A stretch of 64,000 nt of DNA from a bacterium Scap17 (GCA_013376735.1 VINJ01000001.1:3906001-3970000); one strand, 5' to 3'. Positions 28,399-37,854 are shown, counted from the first letter of the stretch. The notes: generated by a model from the letters alone, not told the origin. Translations and numbers: made by a program.

Positions 28399-29682
28399 AT
28401 GAGCCAATTCGAACCCGCTCCCCCCACTCTGGCCACGACTCAGGCACCGGCGGACCGCCTGACGCGGCTGCTGCGGCCACGCCTGCTGCGCATGCTCGAC
28501 AAACTTGAAGGTGGCAGCCTGACGGTGCTGGAAGGCCGAGAGCGCCACGTGCTGGGCAAGGGCGGCGCGCGCAACGTCACGCTGCGTATCCATGACTCAC
28601 GCGCATGGCGGCGCATGGCGCTGGGTGGCACCGTCGCGGCGGCGGAGGCCTACATGGATGGCCAGTGGGAGACGGATGATCTGGTCGGGCTGGTGCGCCT
28701 GTTCGCCTACAACCTCGAGCAGGTCAATGACTCGGTGGACAGCGGAACGTCGCGCCTGTCCAAGTGGGCGCTGAGCGTCGCCTACGCGCTGGCGCGCAAT
28801 ACGCTGGCGGGGTCGAAGCGCAACATCTCGGCGCATTACGATCTCGGCAATGACCTCTTCGAACTGTTCCTCGACCGCGAGCACCGCATGTATTCCGCGG
28901 CGGTGTTCCCCTATCCCGAGGCCAGTCTGGAAGCGGCCTCTACCCACAAGCTGGAGAAGCTGTTCAACCTGCTGGAACTGGGGCCACAGCATCACCTGCT
29001 GGAGATCGGCACCGGCTGGGGCGGGCTGGCGATCCATGCCGCAAGAACACGCGGCTGCCGCGTGACCACCACGACCATCTCCGATGAGCAACACGCCTAT
29101 ACCAAGGCGCGTATCGCCGCGGAAGGGCTGGAGGATCGCATCACGCTGCTCAAGGAAGACTACCGGGCACTGGAAGGTCGCTTCGATCGTATCGTCTCGG
29201 TGGAGATGATCGAGGCGGTCGGCCATCAGTATCTGTCGACCTACCTGAAGACCCTCGAGCGCCTGCTCGAGCCGGAAGGCCTGATCGCGCTGCAGGCCAT
29301 CACGATTCGCGATCAGCGCTTCGTGGCCGCCAGCCGCGAGATGGACTTCATCAAGCGTTACATCTTCCCCGGTGGCTTCCTGCCGTCCCATACGGCGATC
29401 CTCACCGCCATGCAGCAGGACACCCAGCTGAACCTGCTGCAGCTCGAGGATATCGGCCTGCACTACGCCGCCACGCTCAAGGCCTGGGGGCAGCGCTTCG
29501 AGGCGCGTCTCGGGGAGGTCTATGTGCAGGGCTACGACGAGCGCTTCGTGCGCATGTGGCGTTACTACCTGGCGTACTGCGAGGGGGGCTTCCGCGAGCG
29601 CACCATCGGCACCTGCCAGCTGTTGCTGGGGGGGCCGGGGGCGCGCCCGGTACAGGCGGGGCTCCAGGATTGGGACGCCTGA
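28399..29682 (+). CDS. cfa: cyclopropane-fatty-acyl-phospholipid synthase family methyltransferase
   Basis: SAM-dependent methyltransferase acting on unsaturated acyl chains of membrane phospholipids. The 427 residues hold the N-terminal Cfa domain, NISAHYDLGNDLFELFLDREHRMYSAAVF, the SAM motif LLEIGTGWGGLAIHAA, and SVEMIEAVGHQY with the conserved Glu, then the C-terminal QRFEARLGEVYVQGYDERFVRMWRYYLAYCEGGF. Its position next to DUF1365 and COG2907 suggests the specialised paralogue of light/singlet-oxygen clusters rather than the stationary-phase Cfa; the product (cyclopropane or other methylated acyl chain) is inference. Confidence 0.93.
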   Translation: MSQFEPAPPTLATTQAPADRLTRLLRPRLLRMLDKLEGGSLTVLEGRERHVLGKGGARNVTLRIHDSRAWRRMALGGTVAAAEAYMDGQWETDDLVGLVRLFAYNLEQVNDSVDSGTSRLSKWALSVAYALARNTLAGSKRNISAHYDLGNDLFELFLDREHRMYSAAVFPYPEASLEAASTHKLEKLFNLLELGPQHHLLEIGTGWGGLAIHAARTRGCRVTTTTISDEQHAYTKARIAAEGLEDRITLLKEDYRALEGRFDRIVSVEMIEAVGHQYLSTYLKTLERLLEPEGLIALQAITIRDQRFVAASREMDFIKRYIFPGGFLPSHTAILTAMQQDTQLNLLQLEDIGLHYAATLKAWGQRFEARLGEVYVQGYDERFVRMWRYYLAYCEGGFRERTIGTCQLLLGGPGARPVQAGLQDWDA

Positions 29683-29684
29683 AC

Positions 29685-30209
29685 ATGCTGTCCGAGCGCC
29701 CTGGAGCACTGCTCAATGCCGGTCTCTTTCAGCTCGGTTGGTTCTGCTGTGTGCTGGGTGGCGCGACGGTCGCCCTGCTGGCTACGCCGCTGATACTGGC
29801 CGTGCATCTATGGCTGATCGTGCCCACGAGTGAGCGCCTGCGCGAGCTGCGCTGGCTTGCCGCCTTCGTGGCGCTGGGGATGGTAGTGGATGGCAGCCTG
29901 TCACTGGCCGGCGGATACACCATCACCTCGGACACGCCTGGCTGGGCGCACTGGCTGCCCCTGCCTGTCTGGATGTGGTGTCTGTGGCCGCTGTTCGCCT
30001 GCACGATCCATCATGCGCTGCGCTGGTTGTGGCAGCGGCCCTGGCTGGCGGCGGCTGGCGGCGCCATCAGTGCGCCGCTGTCCTATTACGGTGGGGCGCA
30101 GCTCGCCAATGTGACCCTCGCCGACTGGCTGCTACCGGCCCAGGCGCTGATCTGGGGCGGCCTGTGCCTGGGCATCGCAGGCCTTCATGGGCATGCCGAG
30201 CGTGCCTGA
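29685..30209 (+). CDS. DUF2878 family membrane protein
   Basis: A 174-residue hydrophobic protein with about five to six membrane segments. Typical DUF2878 stretches are LFQLGWFCCVLGG near the N-terminus, GMVVDGSLSLAGGY, LPVWMWCLWPLFACTIHHALRWL and GGAISAPLSYYGGAQL. Function unknown. The ATG is 2 nt after the cfa stop, so it is translationally coupled and is the last gene of the cluster. It converges with a decayed EAL gene. Confidence 0.87.
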   Translation: MLSERPGALLNAGLFQLGWFCCVLGGATVALLATPLILAVHLWLIVPTSERLRELRWLAAFVALGMVVDGSLSLAGGYTITSDTPGWAHWLPLPVWMWCLWPLFACTIHHALRWLWQRPWLAAAGGAISAPLSYYGGAQLANVTLADWLLPAQALIWGGLCLGIAGLHGHAERA

Positions 30210-30214
30210 GGGCG

Positions 30215-31031
30215 TCAGGCGGCCTTGATGGCCAGATTGCCGGCCTCGTAGCCATTGAGCCGCTCGATGACCTCCCCCGCGGGCGCCGGCCGCGAGAAGT
30301 AGACCCCCTGTATCCAGCCGCAGCCATTCGATACCAGATATTCACGCTGCTCAGCGGTCTCGACGCCTTCCGCGATCATCTCCATGCCCAGGCCCTTGGC
30401 CATCGCCAGGACCGCCATGGTGATGGCGGCATCCGCTCTCTCGCCGGGCAGGCTGCGGATGAAGGCACGGTCCAGCTTGAGCTTGTCCACCGGAAAATCC
30501 TTCAGATAGGCGAGTGACGAATAGCCGGTACCGAAGTCGTCCACCGCGATCTGGTGGCCGCAGGCGCGCAGGGCGGCCAGACGCCGTGAGATGTCGCCGG
30601 CACGCTCATCCAGCAGTACCGACGTCGTCAGCTCCAGCCCGATGGAGCTGGCGGGCACGTCATACTCCAGCAACAGGCCCGCCAGCGAGGCTTCAAAGCC
30701 ACCCTGGATCAGCTGCAAGGCAGAAACATTGACCCAGTTGCCCAGGCGCAGCATCAGCACATCGGCGTCAGCGCCATCCTCCGGGGCGCGGCAGCTGCCG
30801 ATTGTGGCGATCACTGATCACCAGTCCATCACTGCTCAGGTGCACGGCGGCCTCCAGCAGCTGACGATGCAGCAGCTGGCGACGACGCTGGCGCACGATG
30901 TCCAGACCCGCCAGAACGGCAGGCAGCAACGCGGCAAGACGCAGCTCGAGCCCCGGCAACCAGGGCAGCGCTGTCAAGGCAACGAGCGCCCCGATGATCA
31001 GGGGCCGATTGAAGTGGGCTTGCGGCCACAT
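30215..31031 (-). pseudogene. decayed membrane-PAS-(GGDEF)-EAL signalling protein
   Basis: The 5' part (from MWPQAHFNRPLII, with GAGAG 8 nt upstream) encodes two hydrophobic segments, then LLEAAVHLSSDGLVISDRHNR, which reads as the start of a PAS domain, and stops at 30768. In another frame, from about 30814, the sequence continues as the C-terminal two-thirds of an EAL phosphodiesterase: NWVNVSALQL, DDFGTGYSSLAYLKDFPVDKLKLDR, AEGVETAEQ and QGVYFSRPAP. The rest of the PAS, any GGDEF domain, the EAL motif and the first metal ligands are missing. An internal deletion with frameshift explains this. ELTTS replaces the usual ELTES. Confidence 0.8.
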
Positions 31032-31328
31032 AAGCAGCTCTCGGTGAAAGGGGTCATCGGGGAGGATCCTGCATTTGCAGGCAGCGGGCCATTCTCGGCA
31101 CGGCTCCAGCGGATTGCGACCGATGCCGGCAAAGAGGACCCCGCGCGAATCACACACTAGCTCCTATCGACCACTTTCCCCCCAGCTGTAGGACTTATTT
31201 GCACCCGCCCTTGCTGCCCTTTAGTCTGGCCCCCACGTGCATTCAGGGGTGCCAGCCATTAGACTAGCTCCATTCAGGCGCTCAGGTGCCTCGTACGGCA
31301 TTACCATCCCGCTACTCGGAATGACTCA

Positions 31329-31844
31329 GTGACCAAGCAACACTCCTTTACTCGCGACGAGCTGCTGGCCTGTGGCCAGGGCGAACTCTTCGGCCCGGGC
31401 AATGCGCAGCTGCCTGCTCCCAACATGCTGATGCTGGATCGCATCACTCACATCAGTGAGGAAGGCGGTAGCCACGGCAAGGGTCAGCTGATTGCTGAGC
31501 TGGATATCTCTCCGGACCTGTGGTTCTTCGACTGCCACTTCCCGGGTGATCCGGTGATGCCGGGCTGCCTGGGCCTCGATGCCATGTGGCAGCTGGTGGG
31601 CTTCCACCTCGGCTGGCTCGGCAATCCGGGCCGTGGCCGCGCGCTGGGCTGCGGCGAGGTCAAGTTCTCTGGCCAGGTGCTGCCGACCGCCAAGAAAGTG
31701 ACCTACACCATCAACATCAAGCGAGTCATCACTCGCAAGCTGATCCTCGGCATCGCCGATGGTACAGTGACAGTTGACGGTCGCGACATCTATCAGGCCA
31801 ACGACCTGCGCGTCGGTCTGTTCACCTCCACTGCGAACTTCTGA
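31329..31844 (+). CDS. fabA: 3-hydroxydecanoyl-ACP dehydratase/isomerase
   Basis: FabA dehydrates 3-hydroxydecanoyl-ACP and isomerises the product to the cis-3 form, starting unsaturated fatty acid synthesis. The 171 residues equal the family length. The active-site His is residue 70 in [12 protein letters not shown], and [11 protein letters not shown] contains the catalytic Asp. The start is GTG with only a weak ribosome-binding site. fabB follows after 13 nt, the standard fabAB operon. No clear promoter or FabR-like site was found in the 170 nt upstream. Confidence 0.97.
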   Translation: MTKQHSFTRDELLACGQGELFGPGNAQLPAPNMLMLDRITHISEEGGSHGKGQLIAELDISPDLWFFDCHFPGDPVMPGCLGLDAMWQLVGFHLGWLGNPGRGRALGCGEVKFSGQVLPTAKKVTYTINIKRVITRKLILGIADGTVTVDGRDIYQANDLRVGLFTSTANF

Positions 31845-31857
31845 ACGGGAGGCTCCC

Positions 31858-33075
31858 ATGCGTAGAGTGGTAGTCACCGGGCTGGGCATTGTTTCCTGCC
31901 TGGGCAATGATCGCCAGCAGGTCCTGGAATCGCTCCGCGAAGGACGTTCTGGTATCCGCCGCAAAGAGGAATACGCCGAGCTGGGCTTCCGTAGCCACGT
32001 GGCCGGCGTTGTCGACATCAATCTCGAAGACCACATCGATCGCAAGCAACTGCGCTTCATGGGGGATGCTGCGGCCTATGCCTACATCTCCATGGCGCAG
32101 GCGATTGCCGATTCCGGTCTCACCGAAGAGCAGGTTTCCCACGAGCGTACCGGCCTGATCGCCGGTTCCGGTGGCGCTTCCTCCGCGAACCAGGTCGAGG
32201 CCGCTGACGTGATGCGCGCCAAGGGCCTGCGTCGTGTCGGTCCCTACCGCGTCACTCGTACCATGGGCTCGACCGTCTCTGCCTGCCTGGCCACGCCGTT
32301 CAAGATCAAGGGCATCAACTACTCGATCTCCTCGGCCTGTGCCACGTCTGCCCACTGCATCGGCAGCGCCGTGGAACAGATCCAGCTGAACAAGCAGGAC
32401 GTCGTGTTTGCCGGTGGCGGTGAAGAAGAGCACTGGACCCTGTCCTGCCTGTTCGACGCCATGGGCGCCCTGTCCACCAGCTACAACGACACGCCGGAAA
32501 CCGCGTCGCGTCCCTACGACAAGACCCGTGATGGCTTCGTCATCGCAGGTGGCGGCGGCATGCTGGTGCTCGAGGAACTGGAACACGCCAAGGCACGCGG
32601 CGCGAAGATCTACGCCGAAGTGACCGGCTATGGCGCGACCTCCGATGGCCACGACATGGTGGCACCGTCCGGCGAAGGTGCAGCACGCTGCATGCGCCAG
32701 GCAATGGCGACCGTGAAGGGCCATATCGACTACATCAACACCCACGGCACCTCGACGCCGGTTGGGGATGTGGCCGAGCTCAAGGCCATCCAGGAAGTCT
32801 TCGGCGCCGACAGCCCGGCCATGAGCTCGACCAAGTCACTGACGGGCCACTCTCTGGGCGCCACAGGCGTGCAGGAAGCCATCTACTCCATGCTGATGAT
32901 GGAGAACGACTTCATTGCCGCGTCCGCCAATGTCAGCGAGCTGGATGACCGCGCCGAAGGCCTCGACATCGTCACGACCCGTCGTGATGGCGTCAAGATC
33001 GACCGTGTGCTGTCCAACAGCTTCGGCTTCGGTGGCACCAACGCCTGCCTGATTCTGGAACGTTTCCAGGACTGA
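31858..33075 (+). CDS. fabB: beta-ketoacyl-ACP synthase I
   Basis: FabB elongates cis-3-decenoyl-ACP in unsaturated fatty acid synthesis. The 405 residues match E. coli (406). The catalytic triad is Cys161 ([11 protein letters not shown]), His296 ([11 protein letters not shown]) and His331 ([11 protein letters not shown]); the C-terminal [14 protein letters not shown] loop is present. GGGAGG precedes the ATG. It is cotranscribed with fabA and ended by a strong terminator. Confidence 0.98.
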   Translation: MRRVVVTGLGIVSCLGNDRQQVLESLREGRSGIRRKEEYAELGFRSHVAGVVDINLEDHIDRKQLRFMGDAAAYAYISMAQAIADSGLTEEQVSHERTGLIAGSGGASSANQVEAADVMRAKGLRRVGPYRVTRTMGSTVSACLATPFKIKGINYSISSACATSAHCIGSAVEQIQLNKQDVVFAGGGEEEHWTLSCLFDAMGALSTSYNDTPETASRPYDKTRDGFVIAGGGGMLVLEELEHAKARGAKIYAEVTGYGATSDGHDMVAPSGEGAARCMRQAMATVKGHIDYINTHGTSTPVGDVAELKAIQEVFGADSPAMSSTKSLTGHSLGATGVQEAIYSMLMMENDFIAASANVSELDDRAEGLDIVTTRRDGVKIDRVLSNSFGFGGTNACLILERFQD

Positions 33076-33131
33076 CTCAGCACGCGTTCAGCAGACATGC
33101 AGTCTGCCGATACGCGCTGGTGTGAGACACG

Positions 33132-33160
33132 AAAAGGCCGCCCTTCGGGGCGGCCTTTTT
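33132..33160 (+). terminator. bidirectional intrinsic terminator between fabB and plsC
   Basis: AAAAGGCCGCCC, UUCG-type loop, exact complement GGGCGGCCTTTT plus a further T. A- and T-runs on both sides allow termination of fabAB (+) and of the plsC transcript (-). Confidence 0.93.
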
Positions 33161-33228
33161 GCTGGCTTTCCGGTGCTTGCTGGCAGCACCGGATGCATCA
33201 GATGAGCGACAGGGGAAGCGTCAGACAG

Positions 33229-34005
33229 TCAGGCACCAACACTATCGGCCGCCGCTTCCTCTTCCAGCGGCGGACGCTGGACGCTGGAGATTTCCTGCAG
33301 CCTGGCCTCGACCCAGGCCTCGACATCGGCGATCACCGCATCCGGCTTGCGCCCTGTCGTCTCGATGGCCGGGCCATAGGCGACATGGATGGTGCCCGGG
33401 CGCTTGATCCAGCTGTCGTTGGGCCAGATCTCACCGGCATTATGCGCCACCGGCACCACCGGCACCCCGGCACGGCAGGCAATCGCGGCGCCGGACTTGT
33501 TGAACTTCTTGCGGGCCCCCGGCGCGATGCGCGTGCCTTCCGGGAAGATCAGCACGGTAAAGCCGTCCTTGAGGCGCTGGGTACCGACTGACAGCACCTG
33601 CTTGAGCGCCTTGGCCGGCTGGGTGCGATCCAGCGGAATCGGCTCCAGCAGCTTCAGCCCCCAGCCGAAGACCGGAATCTTCAGCAGCTCCTGCTTGAGC
33701 ACGGTGCATAGCGGGCGCTTGGCCACCTGCAGATAGATGGTTTCCCACTCGCTCTGGTGGTTGGCCAGCAACACGCAGGCCTCCTTCGGCAAGGTGTCAC
33801 GTCCGCTCACCTGCACCTTCACGCCGCAGGTCAGGCGGAACCACCACAGCACGATATGGTTGTAGATATGCAGGACACGGTAGCGCGCCTGTAGCGGAAG
33901 GCAGGCCGCCAGCGGCACCAGCACCACGGCGCTGAGCAGCAACGCCATGAAATAACCTACATAAAACAGCACGCTACGCAGCGCATTCACAGGCACAGTC
34001 TCCAC
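33229..34005 (-). CDS. plsC: 1-acyl-sn-glycerol-3-phosphate acyltransferase
   Basis: A 258-residue acyltransferase that makes phosphatidic acid from lysophosphatidic acid. An N-terminal membrane segment (VLFYVGYFMALLLSAVVLVPLAA) is followed by the PlsC domain. Motif I is NHQSEWET, an HX4E form of the usual HX4D that occurs in this bacterial subgroup; motif II is PLDRTQPAK, motif III VLIFPEGTR, motif IV VPVVPVA. It is 3 nt from the RmlD-like gene upstream, so both are likely on one transcript. Being beside fabAB keeps lipid genes together. Confidence 0.92.
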   Translation of the reverse strand: METVPVNALRSVLFYVGYFMALLLSAVVLVPLAACLPLQARYRVLHIYNHIVLWWFRLTCGVKVQVSGRDTLPKEACVLLANHQSEWETIYLQVAKRPLCTVLKQELLKIPVFGWGLKLLEPIPLDRTQPAKALKQVLSVGTQRLKDGFTVLIFPEGTRIAPGARKKFNKSGAAIACRAGVPVVPVAHNAGEIWPNDSWIKRPGTIHVAYGPAIETTGRKPDAVIADVEAWVEARLQEISSVQRPPLEEEAAADSVGA

Positions 34006-34008
34006 AGG

Positions 34009-34893
34009 TCAGGTCGAGTCAGGGCGAGATGAGCCGGAGGCGCGCTGCGCGATCCAGTCATCCATCAAGCGGGATAGTTCGAGACGCCACGGTTTCTGAT
34101 GCACACCGAAAGTGTCCAGCACGCGACGGCAGTTGAGCACACGCCGCAGCGGCGTACCGGCATTGAGGGTCAGCACCTTGAGCGGGCCTGCGGCCACCGT
34201 CTCGCCCAACCCCTCGAGGCGGGTGATCAGCTGGGTGCGCACGACACTGACGAAGGCGTAGGTACTGGTGGGTTCAGTGCCGGCCAGATGGTAGGCCCCC
34301 CAGGCACCCGCACCGCAGCGCTGTTGTTGGAGCATGCCGATCAACGCCATTGCCACGGCATCGACACTGGTCGGACAGAGGATGACATCCTCGGCGGCAC
34401 GTACCTCTTCTCCCGCCAGCAGGCGCTCGATCAGCGTCGGCAGCCAGGCATCACGTCCTTCGGGACCGAACAGCGGGCCCAGACGTACGATCAGGTGATT
34501 GGGCAGCTCGGCACGGATGCGATCACCTGTCGCGATGACGCGCCGCAGCGCCGTATCGACCGGCGAGGGCACCTCATCCTCGTCGAGCAAGCCTTCACCG
34601 CCCTGCTCGAACATCTGATCTGCCACGCACCACACCAGTGGTGTGCCGGTCTCGATGCAGGCGGCCAGCACCTGCTCCACTGCCTCGGCATGCGCCATCA
34701 CCTCGGCAGGCGCGGAATCGGCCGGACGTGCGAATGGCGGCACGATGACGACATCCGCCTGGCTGGCGCGAATGTCATCGGCACCAATACGGTCGGATTC
34801 AACGGCGTTGAGCTCAAGATCGGCGCGCGTATTGGCCGCACGGATCAGCCCCAGGCCAAGACAATGACCGGCATCAAGCAGCAAGAGTTTCAC
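34009..34893 (-). CDS. RmlD-like sugar-nucleotide-binding SDR protein, degenerate cofactor motif
   Basis: A 294-residue protein with the layout of extended SDR/RmlD proteins: a Rossmann-like N-terminus, NHLIVRLGPLFGPEGRDAWLPTLIERLLAGEEV and AYHLAGTEPTSTYAFV. The TGxxGxxG loop is replaced by LDAGHCLGLGL and no clear YxxxK pair is seen, so dehydrogenase activity is doubtful; a binding or regulatory role is possible. The GTG start with GGAG 8 nt upstream gives MKLLLLDAG; an in-frame start 22 codons earlier is less likely. It is coupled to plsC. Confidence 0.72.
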   Translation of the reverse strand: MKLLLLDAGHCLGLGLIRAANTRADLELNAVESDRIGADDIRASQADVVIVPPFARPADSAPAEVMAHAEAVEQVLAACIETGTPLVWCVADQMFEQGGEGLLDEDEVPSPVDTALRRVIATGDRIRAELPNHLIVRLGPLFGPEGRDAWLPTLIERLLAGEEVRAAEDVILCPTSVDAVAMALIGMLQQQRCGAGAWGAYHLAGTEPTSTYAFVSVVRTQLITRLEGLGETVAAGPLKVLTLNAGTPLRRVLNCRRVLDTFGVHQKPWRLELSRLMDDWIAQRASGSSRPDST

Positions 34894-34955
34894 AGGCAGG
34901 CTCCAGCAGACAGGCGCATCGCCGCAAGAGGCGACGATGCAAAGACGACATTCTA

Positions 34956-37463
34956 TCAACCTTGCAGACTGGCTGCAGGCCCGTCGTTGCTCGGAGGGGT
35001 GGGGATCAGCGGTACGCCGATCGGGTGAGGTCTGCCGATGCCGTAGCCTTGCACGAAGTCGACACCGATCTGTTCCAACGCGGGGATCAACTCGAGGCGC
35101 TCGACATATTCCGCCACCGTGATGATGCCCATCTGGGCACAGATGCTGCAGATGGCGGAGACGATGGCGGCATCAAGACTATCGCGTGTCAGGTTGCGCA
35201 CGAAGGCGCCGTCGATCTTGAGTTGATTGACCGGCAGCTCCTTGAGGTAGGCAAAGGACGACATGCCACTGCCGAAATCATCCAGAGCGAAGCTGCAGCC
35301 GAGCCGACGCATGCTGTAGATGAACTCGCGCGCCTGGGCCAGATTACTGATGGCCGCCGTCTCGGTGATCTCGAAGCACAGCCGCTGGGGCATGACGGAG
35401 CTTTGCGTGACCAGCGCCGCCAGCTGATCGCGCATGCGCAGATCCCCCATGCTCTGGCCGGAGAGGTTGATCGCCAGCACGGCATCCGATTCGATGCGAC
35501 CGTCATCAGACTCAAGCACCTGCAGCGCCTGGGTGACGACCCAGATATCAATCTCTGGCATCAGACCGAATCGTTCCGCCGTCGCCATGAAGTGCGCCGG
35601 GGCCAGGTGCTCGCCCGAGTCGTTGACGTAGCGCAGCAGTACCTCGTAGTAGGGCTTGCTGGTGACATCACTCAGCGAGCGGATCGGCTGGATGTAAAGC
35701 GTGAAGCGATCTTTCTCCAGCGCCTCGTGCAGTAGCGGCAGCCATTGCACCTCGCGCTGGGCGCGCTCGAATCCCGCATCTCCGTCATGGTAGGCATGCA
35801 CCTGGTTGCGCCCGCTCTGCTTGGCCATGTAGCAGGCCCCATCCGCCTGACGCAGAACCTCGGAGGCCTGGACACCGCTCTCGACCGGCGCGACTCCGAT
35901 ACTGACGCCCAACTGGAATGGGCGCCCCTCATCGTAGTAGCGATAGGCACTGACGGCCGCGCACAGCGCTTCGGCACGCTCGATGGCCTGCTCGCGAGAA
36001 CAGCGATAGAGCAGCACGGCAAACTCATCCCCCCCCAGGCGTGCCAGCACATCCGTTTCCCGCACATGCGCTCGCATCAGCGCGGAGAGCTCACGCAACA
36101 CGGTGTCCCCGGCCGCGTGCCCGCAGGTGTCGTTGACCACCTTGAAGAAATCGAGATCCAGATACAGCAGCTGGTGAAAGCCGCCATCAGCCAGCGCCGC
36201 GGTGAGAGAGTCATCGAAGGCGGTGCGATTGTGCAGACCGGTCAGACTGTCGTGATGCGCCTGGAAGTTGAGGCGCCGAATCATGGCCTGGCGATAGCTG
36301 ATATCGCGGAAGACCAGTACGGCACCCTCGACATCCCCGCTGCGACGGCGCACGGGCGAAGCCTTGAGCTCCACGGCACATTCACTGCCATCGCGTGCCA
36401 CCAGCAGCGTCTGGCTGGACATGTGCACCACTTCGCCGCGCTGCAAGACCCCTTCCAGCTGGCTGGAAACCGACTGCAACGTACCTTCATGGCGTAGCTG
36501 CAAGATGCGCGCCCAGGGGCGCCCGCGGGCCAACGACGGGGCCCAGCCACACAGCTCAGCAGCGATGGGATTGATATGCTGGATATGCCCCTCGCGATCG
36601 AGGCTGATCACTCCCTCATCGATGGAATCCAGCATGACCGCGACCTGATCACGCTCATGACGCAGCTCTCGGGTCCGATACTCCAGCAGGCCATCCAGAC
36701 GCGAGCGGTAATGGCGACTGCGACGCATGCGCTGCTCGGCACTGATGGCCAGTAGCGCCAGCCCCAGCACGGCCAGGGTCGCGACCGCGATGGCCAGGGC
36801 CAGCCACAGATTCTGCCCGGAGCTCATGCCCACACCGGCAGGTGCGATGATGGGCGTGGTCAGCGGTATCATCTCCATCGCCGCCATGCCGATGTAGTGC
36901 ATGCCGGCAATGGCGAGCCCCATCGCCCCGGCAGCCAAGGCCTGATAGAGACGATTGGGGCGGCGCTGACGCAGGAAGAAGCCTCCCAGCCACAGGGCCG
37001 CCGTCGCGGCCACCACCGCTACCACGATGGACACCGCGAACAGCAGCGGGTCATAGCGGTAAGGCATGCTCATCTGCATCGCCGCCATGCCGGTGTAGTG
37101 CATCGTGGCGATGCCGCCGCCCATGATGGTCCCGCTCGTCATCAACAGCATCGGCGTCAGGCGTGGCAGCGTATTCACCCAGAGTGCCAACCCCGAGGCC
37201 AGCATCGCGATCAGCACCGACAATGCCGTCAGGCCGGGCGCATAGGTGACCGGAACCTGGCATTCATACGCCAGCATGCCGATGAAGTGCATGGCCCAGA
37301 CACCCAGCCCCATCGCCACGGCTCCGCCCACCAGCCAGCCGAGGCTGGTGGCGCGCGAAGGGGTCAGCGCGACCTGACGAATCAGCTGCAGCGCTGCATG
37401 TGAAGACAGCACGGCGACCACGATTGACAGGACGACCAGTGGGTAGGAATAACTGCCATGCAT
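34956..37463 (-). CDS. MHYT-PAS-GGDEF-EAL cyclic-di-GMP signalling protein
   Basis: An 835-residue inner-membrane protein. The N-terminal seven-helix MHYT sensor has three motif copies (MHFIGM, MHYTGM, MHYIGM), thought to bind a metal and a diatomic gas. A PAS domain follows (LDSIDEGVISLDREGHIQHINPIAAEL), then a GGDEF cyclase with intact RLGGDEFAVLLY, and an EAL domain with YEVLLRY (EVL for EAL), DDFGSGMSSFAYLKELPVNQLKIDG and VAEYVERLEL. The latter deviates from AEGVE, so phosphodiesterase activity is uncertain. It stands alone between the RmlD-like gene and ssb. Confidence 0.93.
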   Translation of the reverse strand: MHGSYSYPLVVLSIVVAVLSSHAALQLIRQVALTPSRATSLGWLVGGAVAMGLGVWAMHFIGMLAYECQVPVTYAPGLTALSVLIAMLASGLALWVNTLPRLTPMLLMTSGTIMGGGIATMHYTGMAAMQMSMPYRYDPLLFAVSIVVAVVAATAALWLGGFFLRQRRPNRLYQALAAGAMGLAIAGMHYIGMAAMEMIPLTTPIIAPAGVGMSSGQNLWLALAIAVATLAVLGLALLAISAEQRMRRSRHYRSRLDGLLEYRTRELRHERDQVAVMLDSIDEGVISLDREGHIQHINPIAAELCGWAPSLARGRPWARILQLRHEGTLQSVSSQLEGVLQRGEVVHMSSQTLLVARDGSECAVELKASPVRRRSGDVEGAVLVFRDISYRQAMIRRLNFQAHHDSLTGLHNRTAFDDSLTAALADGGFHQLLYLDLDFFKVVNDTCGHAAGDTVLRELSALMRAHVRETDVLARLGGDEFAVLLYRCSREQAIERAEALCAAVSAYRYYDEGRPFQLGVSIGVAPVESGVQASEVLRQADGACYMAKQSGRNQVHAYHDGDAGFERAQREVQWLPLLHEALEKDRFTLYIQPIRSLSDVTSKPYYEVLLRYVNDSGEHLAPAHFMATAERFGLMPEIDIWVVTQALQVLESDDGRIESDAVLAINLSGQSMGDLRMRDQLAALVTQSSVMPQRLCFEITETAAISNLAQAREFIYSMRRLGCSFALDDFGSGMSSFAYLKELPVNQLKIDGAFVRNLTRDSLDAAIVSAICSICAQMGIITVAEYVERLELIPALEQIGVDFVQGYGIGRPHPIGVPLIPTPPSNDGPAASLQG

Positions 37464-37822
37464 GAATAACCTCGATCATCAGGGGCATACCACAGTCGGC
37501 AAGACAGGGGCGGAAGTTCGACAACGGTGTCATATCGCCAGCACTCCTCCGGGAGCACCACGACAGGATTCTCAGACCATGGAGCGCCATCCGACAACAT
37601 CAGCAGCCCAAGGGGATACCAAGAGAATACGGCCATGGAGCGTTGTTTGCACAACGCTCGTTTGAATCGTATGAATGACGCACGTCGGAGAGAGGCTCAG
37701 CCACCCTTACGCGCAGCACAAGCCGCTGGATGTCGCGCTCGAAATCATTTTTCAATATCAGCGATAACTAATAAAAACAGATACTTATATAAACAGAATC
37801 AAGAAAATCTCATGGTTAATTC
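37464..37822. other. intergenic region upstream of the MHYT gene, AT-rich patch
   Basis: About 360 nt without a credible gene. A frame of 104 codons on the + strand lacks a ribosome-binding site and any family resemblance. The stretch 37740-37822 is markedly AT-rich against the surroundings. The promoter of the MHYT gene should lie here, but no convincing -35/-10 pair was found. Confidence 0.5.
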
Positions 37823-37854
37823 AAAAAAAAGCCCTCGCTGAACGAGGGCCTTTT
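37823..37854 (-). terminator. intrinsic terminator of ssb
   Basis: On the minus strand GGCCCTCG, loop TTCAG, CGAGGGC followed by eight T. It lies about 50 nt after the ssb stop. Confidence 0.9.

Noticed and set aside
37527-37841. 104-codon frame in the gap between the MHYT gene and ssb
   Set aside because: No Shine-Dalgarno sequence, no family resemblance, and it runs through the AT-rich patch into the ssb terminator.
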